Assembly (NCBI RefSeq): GCF_023036475.1
Contig: NZ_JAJQKI010000007.1
Coordinates: forward strand, 166,086 to 230,085
Direction of reading: 5' to 3'
Origin: Bacillus pinisoli
Lineage (GTDB): Bacteria > Bacillota > Bacilli > Bacillales > SA4
Length of the DNA: 64,000 nucleotides
This document shows, in pieces, positions 35,673 through 43,831 of this stretch; positions within the stretch are counted from its first letter, which is position 1, and every line of letters begins with the position of its first letter. Made by a program: the position numbers and the translations under genes. The notes beneath the pieces were generated by a model. It was given only the letters and a program-made list of their open reading frames with translations. It searched no databases and was not told where the DNA came from.

Positions 35673-37346
35673 TTATACTTCTATAATGATTGGTAAAATC
35701 ATTGGTTTTCTTCTTACCTTCTGAAATAAAAATTCACCAACTGCTTTTCTTAAATCCTGCTTCAAAGCACCCCAATGATGAGTTTTATTTTGCGCTTGAA
35801 AATCCTTAACAGTCTTCTTAATGATATGATCTACCTCTCCTAACAACTCCTCTGAATCCCTTACATATACAAATCCTCTAGAGATTGTATCAGGATTTGA
35901 AATCAACTTTCTTTCCGTTTTACTCATTGTAAGTACGATAACTAACATTCCATCTTCTGCAAGCTGTTTACGATCACGAAGAACGACATCACCGACATCC
36001 CCAACACCTACACCGTCAACATATGTATTTCCTACTTGTATCTTTCTTGTATGACGAGCTTCTTGATTAGTAAGATCAACAACATCTCCATTATTTAAAA
36101 TAAAGGTATTTCCTTTTTCAACTCCTACCGATTCTGCCAATTCACGATGATGATACAGCATTCTGTATTCACCATGGATGGGTATAAAGTATTTAGGTTT
36201 CATGAGAGTAAGCATTAACTTTAGGTCCTCTTGATAACCATGCCCGGAAACATGCATTCCTGTCGATACTCCAGAACCATAAATAACTTTAGCACCTAAA
36301 GCAAATAAGTTGTCAATGACACGTGTAACATTCTTTTCATTTCCGGGAATTGGACCAGCAGCAAGTATGACGGTATCATCTGCTATAACTTCAACTCCTC
36401 TAAAATTTCCTGAAGAAAGTCTCGCTAAGGCGGCCATTGGTTCCCCTTGACTTCCGGTGCAGAGGATGGCAACTTTATTAGGCGAATAATCATTGATCTC
36501 ATTCTGTTCGATAATCATACCTTCTGGAACATCTAAATAACCTCGACTTATGGCAACATCAATTACATTTACCATACTTCTTCCCAATATAACTAGTTTA
36601 CGATTTGTTTTAAGCGCTGCATCGACAACCTGTTGAACTCTATTAACATTTGAGGCAAAAGTTGAAACGATGACTTTTCTAGGTGCTCTAATAAAAGCTT
36701 CATACATGTGTTTGCCAACCATCATTTCAGAAGGTGTAGTTCCTGGCCGTTCAGCGTTCGTGCTTTCAGAAAGAAGTAGTAACACTCCTCTTTTCCCAAT
36801 TTCAGCCATTTTATGAATATCAGAATGCTGTCCATTAACTGGAGTTAGATCAAATTTAAAATCACCCGTATGAACAATCGTTCCCTCAGGTGTATCAAAG
36901 ACCACCCCTAGACAATCAGGGATACTGTGGTTAACCTTAAAGAAAGAAACATTGATTTTATTAAATGGTATCGATGAATCTGAGTTAATTTCAATTAATT
37001 TAGTTTCTCTCATGAGCTTGTGCTCTATTAATTTTAGTTCTATGAGTCCCAACGTGAAACGCGTACCATATACTGGGACATTAAGTTTCTTGAGAAAATA
37101 AGGTATTCCCCCGATATGGTCCTCATGACCATGTGTGACTAGTAGTGCCTTTACCTTCTCTTTATTGTTCTCTAAGTAGGTAATGTCAGGAATGATTAGA
37201 TCTATCCCAAGTAAACTCTCATCCGGAAACTTATTGCCACAGTCAATGACGATAATTTCATCCTCACATTCGATGGCGTACATATTTTTACCAACTTCAT
37301 GTAAGCCTCCTAGAGCATAAATAGATATATTCTGCTGCGCTCCCAA
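35673..37346 (-). CDS. Ribonuclease J family (RNase J1/J2-like)
   Basis: A 557-residue metallo-beta-lactamase/beta-CASP ribonuclease. VTHGHEDHIGG near residue 72 holds the zinc ligands; HSIPD, HTGDFKFD, HVSGHG and IPIHGEYRM provide the remaining conserved His/Asp sites. The C-terminus RRKPMILPIIIEV is the typical RNase J end. RNase J performs 5'-3' exo- and endonucleolytic RNA decay and maturation. It retains the full catalytic set, as J1 does, yet the sequence differs from both remembered B. subtilis proteins, so it may be a third paralogue. GGGAGGAA lies inside the ORF and spaces to a TTG at 37346, chosen over ATG 37361. Confidence 0.87.
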   Translation of the reverse strand: MGAQQNISIYALGGLHEVGKNMYAIECEDEIIVIDCGNKFPDESLLGIDLIIPDITYLENNKEKVKALLVTHGHEDHIGGIPYFLKKLNVPVYGTRFTLGLIELKLIEHKLMRETKLIEINSDSSIPFNKINVSFFKVNHSIPDCLGVVFDTPEGTIVHTGDFKFDLTPVNGQHSDIHKMAEIGKRGVLLLLSESTNAERPGTTPSEMMVGKHMYEAFIRAPRKVIVSTFASNVNRVQQVVDAALKTNRKLVILGRSMVNVIDVAISRGYLDVPEGMIIEQNEINDYSPNKVAILCTGSQGEPMAALARLSSGNFRGVEVIADDTVILAAGPIPGNEKNVTRVIDNLFALGAKVIYGSGVSTGMHVSGHGYQEDLKLMLTLMKPKYFIPIHGEYRMLYHHRELAESVGVEKGNTFILNNGDVVDLTNQEARHTRKIQVGNTYVDGVGVGDVGDVVLRDRKQLAEDGMLVIVLTMSKTERKLISNPDTISRGFVYVRDSEELLGEVDHIIKKTVKDFQAQNKTHHWGALKQDLRKAVGEFLFQKVRRKPMILPIIIEV

Positions 37347-37448
37347 ATTTATTCCTCCCATACGTATAATCTTGTTGGTAGTATGTCCCTATGCATGTTT
37401 CTTTATCATATGAAAGAGAGAAAAATGAAAACAACAACGTTTTAGAAA

Positions 37449-37544
37449 GGCTCTTTTCTTAAACGTTGTTGCTTTTGAGGCAACTTACTCTAAAAACCTA
37501 CCCCTTATAATCGTAAACCTGAGTGATAATTGGAGAAAAGAGCC
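37449..37544. repeat. Partial copy F of the dispersed repeat (two GGCTC-type ends)
   Basis: GGCTCTTTTCTTAAACGTTG at the left and GGAGAAAAGAGCC at the right, without the subterminal hairpin. Directly left, AACAACGTTTTAGAAA mirrors the left end, so a second end lies back-to-back and the junction forms a hairpin with AAACGTTGTT arms. Confidence 0.55.
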
Positions 37545-37551
37545 ATCAATA

Positions 37552-37580
37552 AAAACCACACCCTAATCAGAATGTGGTTG
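37552..37580 (-). terminator. Terminator overlapping the end of the DUF2161 gene
   Basis: On the minus strand AACCACAT...GTGTGGTT is followed by TTTTATTG. The left arm is formed by the last codons of the gene. Confidence 0.65.
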
Positions 37581-38294
37581 TTCGCTTATCTTTTGATTGT
37601 AATATTGAACTAGATCAGGGAATTCAGTTAGATCTTCTATACCTTTTTCTGTAATGACGTATACTCCCCTACTCACACGTTCAAACCATTGATAGTAATT
37701 TTTTGATAAAATGGAGGGTGTTTTATCACCAGTACCTAGCTCTCTTAGGGCTTTGGGTGATAATGGTCCATAATGTTGTAAGTAACTAGCAATTTGGATA
37801 CAGTTTTCTTTATAAGCCGTCATAATCTTCGTTCGGCTGCTACCTCCAATATTATAGTCAGCACTTCGTCCATCTATTTCCTTAAGAAGTGAACGGCGAA
37901 AACGATTATTACGTTTTTTTTTCTTAACATACTCAGAAGGATGAAACACTACTTCAACTGTTTTCCGATTGCCTGAAAAAGTAATGATCATTAACCCTAG
38001 TTCCAGTCTTTTTACAAGCTGACAAAGATCTGACCAACGTTTGGATCGCAACTTATATTTTGGCTTTGGAATGGCGATATACACTTGATCTGTTAAACGT
38101 TGACGTTTTGTTGCCTGCACTAGTAAGTCAACTGTTAAATGTAGCTTCAGTTCCACTACAATTAATTCATCATCCTTTACGGCTGTCAAGTCACAATCAT
38201 GTACTTCTCCGTAAACTTCATAGCCCTCTTTTACAAAAAAACGCTGAATTGGCTTGTATAAGTCCACTTCTTGTAATTTCTTCGACTTTGTCAC
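37563..38294 (-). CDS. DUF2161 protein, PD-(D/E)XK nuclease-like
   Basis: A 243-residue cytoplasmic protein. The core HDCDLTAVKDDELIVVELKL (residues about 32-51) carries the D...ExK pattern of the PD-(D/E)XK phosphodiesterase superfamily. A C-terminal winged-helix-like region (LSPKALRELGTGDKTPSILS) may bind DNA. Bacillus homologues are annotated DUF2161. Nuclease activity is predicted from the fold, not shown. It starts at GTG 38294 behind a GGTGGTGG stretch. Monocistronic. Confidence 0.75.
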   Translation of the reverse strand: MTKSKKLQEVDLYKPIQRFFVKEGYEVYGEVHDCDLTAVKDDELIVVELKLHLTVDLLVQATKRQRLTDQVYIAIPKPKYKLRSKRWSDLCQLVKRLELGLMIITFSGNRKTVEVVFHPSEYVKKKKRNNRFRRSLLKEIDGRSADYNIGGSSRTKIMTAYKENCIQIASYLQHYGPLSPKALRELGTGDKTPSILSKNYYQWFERVSRGVYVITEKGIEDLTEFPDLVQYYNQKISEQPHSD

Positions 38295-38359
38295 ACTACC
38301 ACCACCGAATTCCTATGCTGTCTTATGCTTTTCTAGCAAACGATCTCTCTTTAATTCGA

Positions 38360-38596
38360 GAGGTGTTTATCGTCTTCTTTCAGTGATTCATAGAAAAGGG
38401 CCTCAAGGTAACAGAAAGCCCATTTAAAGCACTAAATAAGAAGAACATCCAAGGCTCTACTGAGTAGATTAACATGATTAGACTACCAATCTTAACGATG
38501 ACTCCAATTAGAAAGGAAGCTTTAGCCCCGGTGCGATTAGCTACTACTCCACCTTGTATCTCACCAAGCAAGACTGCTCCACTAAACTCTGCCTAA
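38360..38596 (-). pseudogene. Decayed MFS transporter fragment, paralogue of the gene at 46780
   Basis: The minus strand encodes FSGAVLLGEIQGGVVANRTG, GAKASFLIGVIVKI and EPWMFFLFSALNGLSVT, which align block for block with the N-terminal third of the intact MFS protein at 46780-48006 (SGAVLIGEVPTG, GAKVSFLTG, EPWMFFLYSFVNGLSVT). After NGLSVT the frame shifts; in the next frame FYESLKED matches IYDSLKES of the paralogue, so about ten codons were deleted. A stop precedes the fragment and both ends are missing. Confidence 0.75.
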
Positions 38597-38894
38597 ATAA
38601 AAAAGGGTTAAAGCTAGTGAAATAAAATTAATAGTTCCGTTGAACCTAATCCCAAACATAATTCGAATATTGTATGTCGAATATTTATTATGTTTATACT
38701 GTCTCCGCTTAGGGTTTATAAAGCTTAATTAACTAGACTTATATATTTTAGCAATATTTTTTGAGCTTTTATAGGGTAAAGTGTTTATGCTTAAAGAAAA
38801 GTAGGTATGTACAGCGTGAATTGCCTTTGTATCATTGCATATTTTTCTAGTTAAACCTAAAATGATATACATATTCAAACAAAGGAGAGTTAAT
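38597..38894. other. Gene-free interval beside the MFS remnant
   Basis: About 300 bp of AT-rich DNA. No start codon with a ribosome site opens a frame of note and no structured RNA is evident. It probably includes further decayed transporter sequence and the promoter of the downstream VOC gene. Confidence 0.5.
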
Positions 38895-39272
38895 ATGATT
38901 AATAAAATCGCAAAAGTGACTGTTTATGTAGAAAGCCAAGAACATGCGAAGGATTTCTGGTTGAACAAGATTGGCTTTGTTTTACGTCTAGAACAACCTA
39001 TGGGACCTAATTTTTCATGGATTGAAGTTGGTCCTAAGGATGATGAATCGACTACTTTAGTGCTTTATTCTAAAGAAGCGATGGAAAAGCAAAATCCAGC
39101 TGCAATTGCACATCCATCTGTTATTTTCAGTACGACCAACATAGAAGTAGCGTATGAATCAATGAAGCAAAATGGCGTAGTTGTCGAAGAAATGCTAAGA
39201 ATGCCTTTTGGCACAATGTTCACTTTTAAAGACCAGGACGGAAAGAGTTACTTATTAAGAGAAGATAAGTAG
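38895..39272 (+). CDS. VOC-family glyoxalase/dioxygenase-like protein
   Basis: A 125-residue single-domain vicinal-oxygen-chelate protein. VYVESQEHAKDFWLNKIGF at the start, PNFSWIEVGPKD, and the C-terminal GTMFTFKDQDGKSYLLRE fit the glyoxalase I/bleomycin-resistance fold, with Glu residues as candidate metal ligands. The frame opens upstream at 38835, but AAAGGAGAG is spaced for the ATG at 38895. It has its own terminator. Substrate unknown. Confidence 0.8.
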   Translation: MINKIAKVTVYVESQEHAKDFWLNKIGFVLRLEQPMGPNFSWIEVGPKDDESTTLVLYSKEAMEKQNPAAIAHPSVIFSTTNIEVAYESMKQNGVVVEEMLRMPFGTMFTFKDQDGKSYLLREDK

Positions 39273-39290
39273 AGCTACGTAAAATACTAA

Positions 39291-39325
39291 AAATAAAGCA
39301 TCTTTTTTGTATAGATGCTTTATTT
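39291..39325 (+). terminator. Terminator of the VOC gene
   Basis: AAATAAAGCATC...GATGCTTTATTT with a T-rich loop and tail. Confidence 0.75.
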
Positions 39326-39515
39326 CTATCTCTATTATGCAAAATCTATAACGTTTACCATATAATTTAGAAAAGAGCTATATAATTGCAATTAGAAAAT
39401 GAACCATCCCAATCAGTTAATGAAACATAGTAAAGCTACTATTAAAATTGGAAGCAGCCATAAATATAGTAGGGTTCGTTCTTCGACCTCATACCATTCA
39501 ACTTCTCCTAAAACG

Positions 39516-39545
39516 AAAAAAGAGTGCTTCAAATGAAGACACTCC
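39516..39545 (-). terminator. Terminator of the CysJ-like gene
   Basis: On the minus strand GAGTGTCTTC-ATTT-GAAGCACTC followed by TTTTTTCG, about 20 bp past the stop at 39564. Confidence 0.75.
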
Positions 39546-39563
39546 TTATAAAGGCTATTTATT

Positions 39564-40730
39564 TTAGTAGACATCACGCTGGTAGCGTTTCTGTTTTTGG
39601 AGGTCATTTAGATGAGCCTCTGCATCCTCTCTACTCATGGCTCCTTCTTTTTCAATAATGTCGATTAACGTGTTATGAACGTCCTTCGCCATATACTGCT
39701 TATCGCCACAAACATAGAAATAAGCCCCCTTCTCTAACCAAGCAAAAAGCTCTTTGCTATTTTCAAGCATTTTATGCTGTACGTACACTTTTTGATCAGT
39801 ATCGCGGGAGAAAGCTGTATCTAATTTCGTTAGTACTCCATCTTGTTGATATTTTTCAAGCTCGTTCTTGTAAAGGAAATCAGTTGTTGATCGTTGATCA
39901 CCAAAGAATAACCACGCTCTTCCATCCCCACCATCTACTGCTCGTTCTTGAATAAATGAACGGAAAGGTGCAATACCAGTACCCGGTCCAACCATGATGA
40001 TATCAATATCCGTGGATTCTGGTAAGTTAAAGTGCTTATTTTGTTGGATAAACACCGGAATCGTGTCTCCTACATCTAAACGCTCTGAACATTGAACAGA
40101 GCAAACCCCTTTGCGCACACGATTATGGGCTGTGTATCGAACTGCTCCAATTGTTAAATGTACCTCATCTGGATTAGCTCTAAAACTGCTTGCAATCGAG
40201 TAAAGACGTGGAGGCATTTTTCTTAAAAGAGAGACAATATCTTGTGTATTTGCATTCCATGGACCAAAGTCACGTAACATATCAAGTAAATCACGACCTT
40301 CGATATATTCCTTCAGTTGGTTTGCATTTTCAAGTTTTACTAGCTCTTTTAACTCTGTATGATCGGTTAATTCCGCTGCCTGCTGTAACACCTTCTTAGT
40401 AAGTAAAGTGATTTCAAAATGAGTGGTTAAAGCTTCCATCAGAGGAAGAGTGTCACCTTGCTTATTAATAATCACTGTCTCATCCAAATTCCAGTTCATT
40501 TCGTCTACAAGTTCTCTTACTAGTTCGGGATCATTTTCAGGTAGAATTCCTAAGCAATCACCTGGAACATACGAAAGTCCAGAATCCTTTAATGATAATT
40601 CAATATGTCTTGTTTCTTTAGTTGAGCCCTCTTCATTTAGATTTATATTTTTGAGGACCTTTGCTTGGAATGGATTTGTTCTTGAATAGGGTGTCATATT
40701 TTTATCTTCTTTCAGTTCAGTATTTTGCAT
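39564..40730 (-). CDS. CysJ-like NADPH-flavin reductase lacking the FMN (flavodoxin) domain
   Basis: A 388-residue protein that matches the FAD- and NADPH-binding part of sulfite reductase flavoprotein CysJ. RLYSIASS and KGVCSVQCSE are FAD-site blocks, GPGTGIAPFRSFIQER and FFGDQR are the NADPH site, and YVCGDKQYMAKDV plus an aromatic C-terminus (RDVY) close the domain. CysJ of B. subtilis is about 605 residues because a flavodoxin domain precedes this region; here the protein starts immediately at the connecting domain. No cysI is adjacent. It may use a separate flavodoxin or reduce another acceptor. The frame opens at 40808, but GAGGTGA is spaced for the ATG at 40730. Confidence 0.8.
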   Translation of the reverse strand: MQNTELKEDKNMTPYSRTNPFQAKVLKNINLNEEGSTKETRHIELSLKDSGLSYVPGDCLGILPENDPELVRELVDEMNWNLDETVIINKQGDTLPLMEALTTHFEITLLTKKVLQQAAELTDHTELKELVKLENANQLKEYIEGRDLLDMLRDFGPWNANTQDIVSLLRKMPPRLYSIASSFRANPDEVHLTIGAVRYTAHNRVRKGVCSVQCSERLDVGDTIPVFIQQNKHFNLPESTDIDIIMVGPGTGIAPFRSFIQERAVDGGDGRAWLFFGDQRSTTDFLYKNELEKYQQDGVLTKLDTAFSRDTDQKVYVQHKMLENSKELFAWLEKGAYFYVCGDKQYMAKDVHNTLIDIIEKEGAMSREDAEAHLNDLQKQKRYQRDVY

Positions 40731-41099
40731 ACTCTTCACCTCACAAAGTTGTATAAAGCTAGAATAGCATAGGTGGAGAATGTTGTCGTTATTTTTGACA
40801 GAATCCATAACAAAAGTTAGGAGGTATTATAAAAAATACAATTTGTTTTTTATCGTTTCCTTTTACAATCTATTTTATGAAAAGTCTTATTAAATTGTGA
40901 GCACTATCACATAATAGTTGTTAATACACTTATCATAACCTAATTACACAGTTTGTCATCATTACTTCACAATAGAACGGAACAAACTGTCATCATCTAT
41001 ATTTCTTTTTCCTATAGATATATGAAATACATTAACGAAGATTCTCCTTTCTAAAGGCTCATACCTTTTATAGAGTTTTAAAAACCCGAACATTCATCA

Positions 41100-41129
41100 T
41101 TGACAACGAAGTATTGTTTGTATTATTAT
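41100..41129 (+). promoter_or_regulatory. Sigma-A promoter of the purine permease gene
   Basis: TTGACA at 41100-41105 and TATTAT at 41124-41129 with an 18-bp spacer, about 40 bp before the purine riboswitch aptamer. The rest of the 575-bp gap upstream (40731-41099) shows no gene. Confidence 0.65.
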
Positions 41130-41166
41130 TCATTAGGTGATTAGAATAATATACTTTTTTTAAAAT

Positions 41167-41271
41167 GTTCGTATATCCTCAATAATAAGGATTGAGGGTC
41201 TCTAGAAGGAACCGTAAAATCCTAACTACGAACGGGTATTTAACTTACCCGTTTTTAGTTAGGTTTTTTTG
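41167..41271 (+). promoter_or_regulatory. Purine riboswitch (guanine-type, C74) with overlapping terminator
   Basis: The aptamer at 41167-41233 has P1 arms GTTCGTA/TACGAAC, the P2 arm CTCAA/TTGAG, the J2/3 block GGTCTCTAGAAGG, and the AACCGTAAAATCC loop-P3 region. The base at the ligand-specificity position, just before UAC of P1, is C, as in guanine/hypoxanthine aptamers. Directly downstream, AACGGGTA...TACCCGTT with TTTTT is an intrinsic terminator. An outer pairing CCTAACTA/TAGTTAGG followed by TTTTTTT extends it and uses aptamer bases. Confidence 0.9.
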
Positions 41272-41305
41272 TCTTTTCTCATTAAAATGACTTGGAGGTA
41301 ATATC

Positions 41306-42595
41306 GTGGAGAAGTTTTTTCAACTAAGAGAACGAGGAACTACTGTAAAAACAGAAGTGGTTGCAGGTATCACGACATTTTTAACGATGGTCTATATTAT
41401 TATCGTGAATCCCGCTATCCTTTCTTCTGCAGGTGTACCATTTGAACAAGTTTTTATGGCTACCATTATTTCAGCAGTAATTGGTTCGTTATATATGGGG
41501 CTTTTTGCTAAGTATCCAATTGCTATTGCGCCTGGAATGGGCATGAATGCTTATTTTGCAAGCGTAGTCGCAACTCAAGGTGTTTCATACCAAGTAGTAT
41601 TTGGAACTGTGTTTTTAGCAGGGGTTATCTTTATTATTTTGACGTTTACTAAATTAAGAGAAACATTAATAGGTGCAATACCACCATCTTTAAAATATGG
41701 AATAACTTCTGGTATTGGACTTTTCATAGCATTTATTGGGTTAAAGATGGCTGGAATTGTAGTACCAAGTCCTAATACCATGGTTACATTTGGTGATTTA
41801 CATCAGCCTGTAACTTTACTTTCTTTATTTGGTCTATTTTTAACACTCATACTAATTGCTAGAAAAATAAATAGTGCCCTCTTTATTGGTATGCTCGTTA
41901 CCGCCATTATTGGAATTTTCGCAGGATTATTAAAGTTTAATGGGGTTGCATCCGTTCCTCCTGTACCTGTATTTCTAGATATGGATATTGCTGGTGTCTT
42001 CTCAAACGGGTTATATACTGTCGTTTTTGCTTTCTTACTGGTTACCATTTTTGATACGACAGGAACAATGATTGGAGTTGCTGATCAAGCTGGATTAACG
42101 AAAGACGGTAAATTTCCAAGAGCAAAATCAGCTCTTATGGCCGATGCACTTGCAACCACTGTTGGATCAACGTTTGGTACAAGTCCATCTAGTGCTTATA
42201 TTGAATCATCGTCTGGTGTAGCAGCTGGTGGCCGGACCGGATTAACATCCGTTGTAGTTGCTATTTTATTCATACTATCCATCTTTTTCTCACCAGCTAT
42301 ATCGGCTATCTCTTCCCTTCCAGCAATTACTGCGCCCGTTTTAATTATTGTGGGATGCTTTATGATGGAAGGCTTATCGAGAATAAATTGGAAAACATTT
42401 GACGAAGCTTTTCCAGCATTCGCGATTATATTGACCATGCCATTAACTTCAAGTATTGCAACTGGAATTGCAATCGGTATTATCACTTATCCGCTTATGA
42501 AGGTTGTTAGTGGAAAGTGGAAAGACGTACATCCAATACTTTATGTATTTGGTATCATCTTTCTAATTCAAATGATTTTCTTTCCTGCTCATTAA
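41306..42595 (+). CDS. pbuG: NCS2-family purine permease (PbuG/PbuO-like)
   Basis: A 429-residue membrane protein with about 12-14 helices of the AzgA/PbuG branch of NCS2 permeases. Typical blocks are EVVAGITTFLTMVYII near the start, APGMGMNAYFA, KYGITSGIGLFIAFIG, FDTTGTMIGVADQAG, and GTSPSSAYIESSSGVAAGGR. It would import hypoxanthine/guanine (or adenine) by proton symport. It starts at GTG with TTGGAGGTA upstream and is controlled by the purine riboswitch in its leader, which supports a purine substrate. The exact gene symbol (pbuG or pbuO) is uncertain. Confidence 0.9.
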   Translation: MEKFFQLRERGTTVKTEVVAGITTFLTMVYIIIVNPAILSSAGVPFEQVFMATIISAVIGSLYMGLFAKYPIAIAPGMGMNAYFASVVATQGVSYQVVFGTVFLAGVIFIILTFTKLRETLIGAIPPSLKYGITSGIGLFIAFIGLKMAGIVVPSPNTMVTFGDLHQPVTLLSLFGLFLTLILIARKINSALFIGMLVTAIIGIFAGLLKFNGVASVPPVPVFLDMDIAGVFSNGLYTVVFAFLLVTIFDTTGTMIGVADQAGLTKDGKFPRAKSALMADALATTVGSTFGTSPSSAYIESSSGVAAGGRTGLTSVVVAILFILSIFFSPAISAISSLPAITAPVLIIVGCFMMEGLSRINWKTFDEAFPAFAIILTMPLTSSIATGIAIGIITYPLMKVVSGKWKDVHPILYVFGIIFLIQMIFFPAH

Positions 42596-42596
42596 T

Positions 42597-42634
42597 AAAA
42601 AGCCAAGAGGGCGTCTGCTTTCTTGGCTTTTTTA
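42597..42634 (+). terminator. Terminator of the purine permease gene
   Basis: AAAAAGCCAAGA...TCTTGGCTTTTTT. Confidence 0.85.
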
Positions 42635-42945
42635 TGCCTCTTTTCGCATATTCTATTACTGTGTCATTCTTTATTAGTAGCTGCTCTTCAATATTACTTG
42701 AAATAATGAGATATCTACTGAAGTTGAAGATAAATGCCCAAACAATTAAATCAAGTGATATATAAACTCGTAAAAGTGAAGATATAGATGGAAAATATAT
42801 TTACATAATTGACCGAAATAAATATGATCTTGATTCTATTTTATATCTTTAAAAGAGATTAATTAAACAACCAATAATCTATCTGTTTTATCTAGTTTAC
42901 TTCTTGAGAAAACAGAAAATTAGATCGCGAAATGAGGCTATCTTA
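42635..42945. other. Gene-free interval
   Basis: About 310 bp between convergent genes. One short open stretch on the plus strand (about 42766-42852, reading KSEDIDGKYIYIIDRNKYD) looks protein-like but has no start and is preceded by a stop, so it is at most a gene remnant. Nothing else is seen. Confidence 0.4.
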
Positions 42946-43752
42946 CTATCGACTCCCAAAACTTGAAAATTTGCTTAAATCAGTGATTACTATCTTATTG
43001 TTTTTATTAAATACATACATAACTATCAGAAACATCACCATAGCAATAACCGAGGATAGCCATCCTAACCAGCCTACGTAAGGAGTTGTTTCCCTTACAT
43101 TGAAAATACCTGTTCCTAGACTACCAGATACCCCATAAAAGCTTCCATAAATTAAATTCAGTCCGAAATGTATCCCAGTAGTAAACCAGATTGAGTTTGT
43201 TTTATACAAAGCATATGTCAGGCTTAGTCCTAAAATAACGGAAAATATACAATTTTGCAAACTTAACCCGGCATACCAGATGTCGTCAACACTATAGAGA
43301 ATTATAGAGATGAAGAACAAAGAAATAACTGAGATCTTATCCTTGAAATGATAAAAGACAAGTCCTCTGGTGATCATATCGTTAATTAGAGAACCGGTAC
43401 CAAAACCAAAAATAATAATTAGTAATGTAACTAAACTTGTTCCTTCAAATTTTACGCCTTGAAAGTGAAGTTTATTAAACAGAATATAGAATAAAAATAA
43501 TACCGTCCAGGTGATACTTCCAATCGTAAAACCGTATCCAACATTCCTTTTCCATCCGCTCACAAATACAACACCATAACTTTTCATTCCACCCGCTCCA
43601 GATAATTTAGCTATTAGGAAAGCTAATGGAAAAAAAGCTAAGATATGAAGAAACCTTATTATATCATTCATATTTATTAGAATCGGTAGTAAATTGAAAT
43701 ACAAAGTTAATAGTAAGTACTTTACAATAAAGCATGTTAGCTCACTCTTCAT
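42946..43752 (-). CDS. CPBP-type membrane protein with degenerate protease motifs
   Basis: A 268-residue protein with about eight membrane helices. It matches the CPBP (CAAX protease/bacteriocin-processing, Rce1-like) layout. Motif 1, normally EExxxR, reads NDMITR, so both glutamates are absent. Motif 2, normally FxxxH, reads LYSVDD with no His. Motif 3, HFGLNL, is intact. Loss of the catalytic Glu suggests a non-proteolytic relative or a decaying gene. AAGGAG precedes the ATG at 43752. Single gene, unknown role. Confidence 0.65.
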   Translation of the reverse strand: MKSELTCFIVKYLLLTLYFNLLPILINMNDIIRFLHILAFFPLAFLIAKLSGAGGMKSYGVVFVSGWKRNVGYGFTIGSITWTVLFLFYILFNKLHFQGVKFEGTSLVTLLIIIFGFGTGSLINDMITRGLVFYHFKDKISVISLFFISIILYSVDDIWYAGLSLQNCIFSVILGLSLTYALYKTNSIWFTTGIHFGLNLIYGSFYGVSGSLGTGIFNVRETTPYVGWLGWLSSVIAMVMFLIVMYVFNKNNKIVITDLSKFSSFGSR

Positions 43753-43831
43753 GTATTTACTCCTTATTACATGACGTACCTACATTACATTATTACATGA
43801 GGCTTTATTAATTACCATTAATTTCTATTTA

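Noticed and set aside
39413..39510. Hydrophobic short minus-strand frame (ending LWLLPILIVALLCFIN) after the CysJ-like gene
   Set aside because: It lies beyond the gene's terminator, and no ATG/GTG/TTG in frame follows the TAGGAG there, so no start can be supported.
42196..42486. Minus-strand ORF of 96 codons within the purine permease gene
   Set aside because: It is the shadow frame of a well-supported NCS2 permease.
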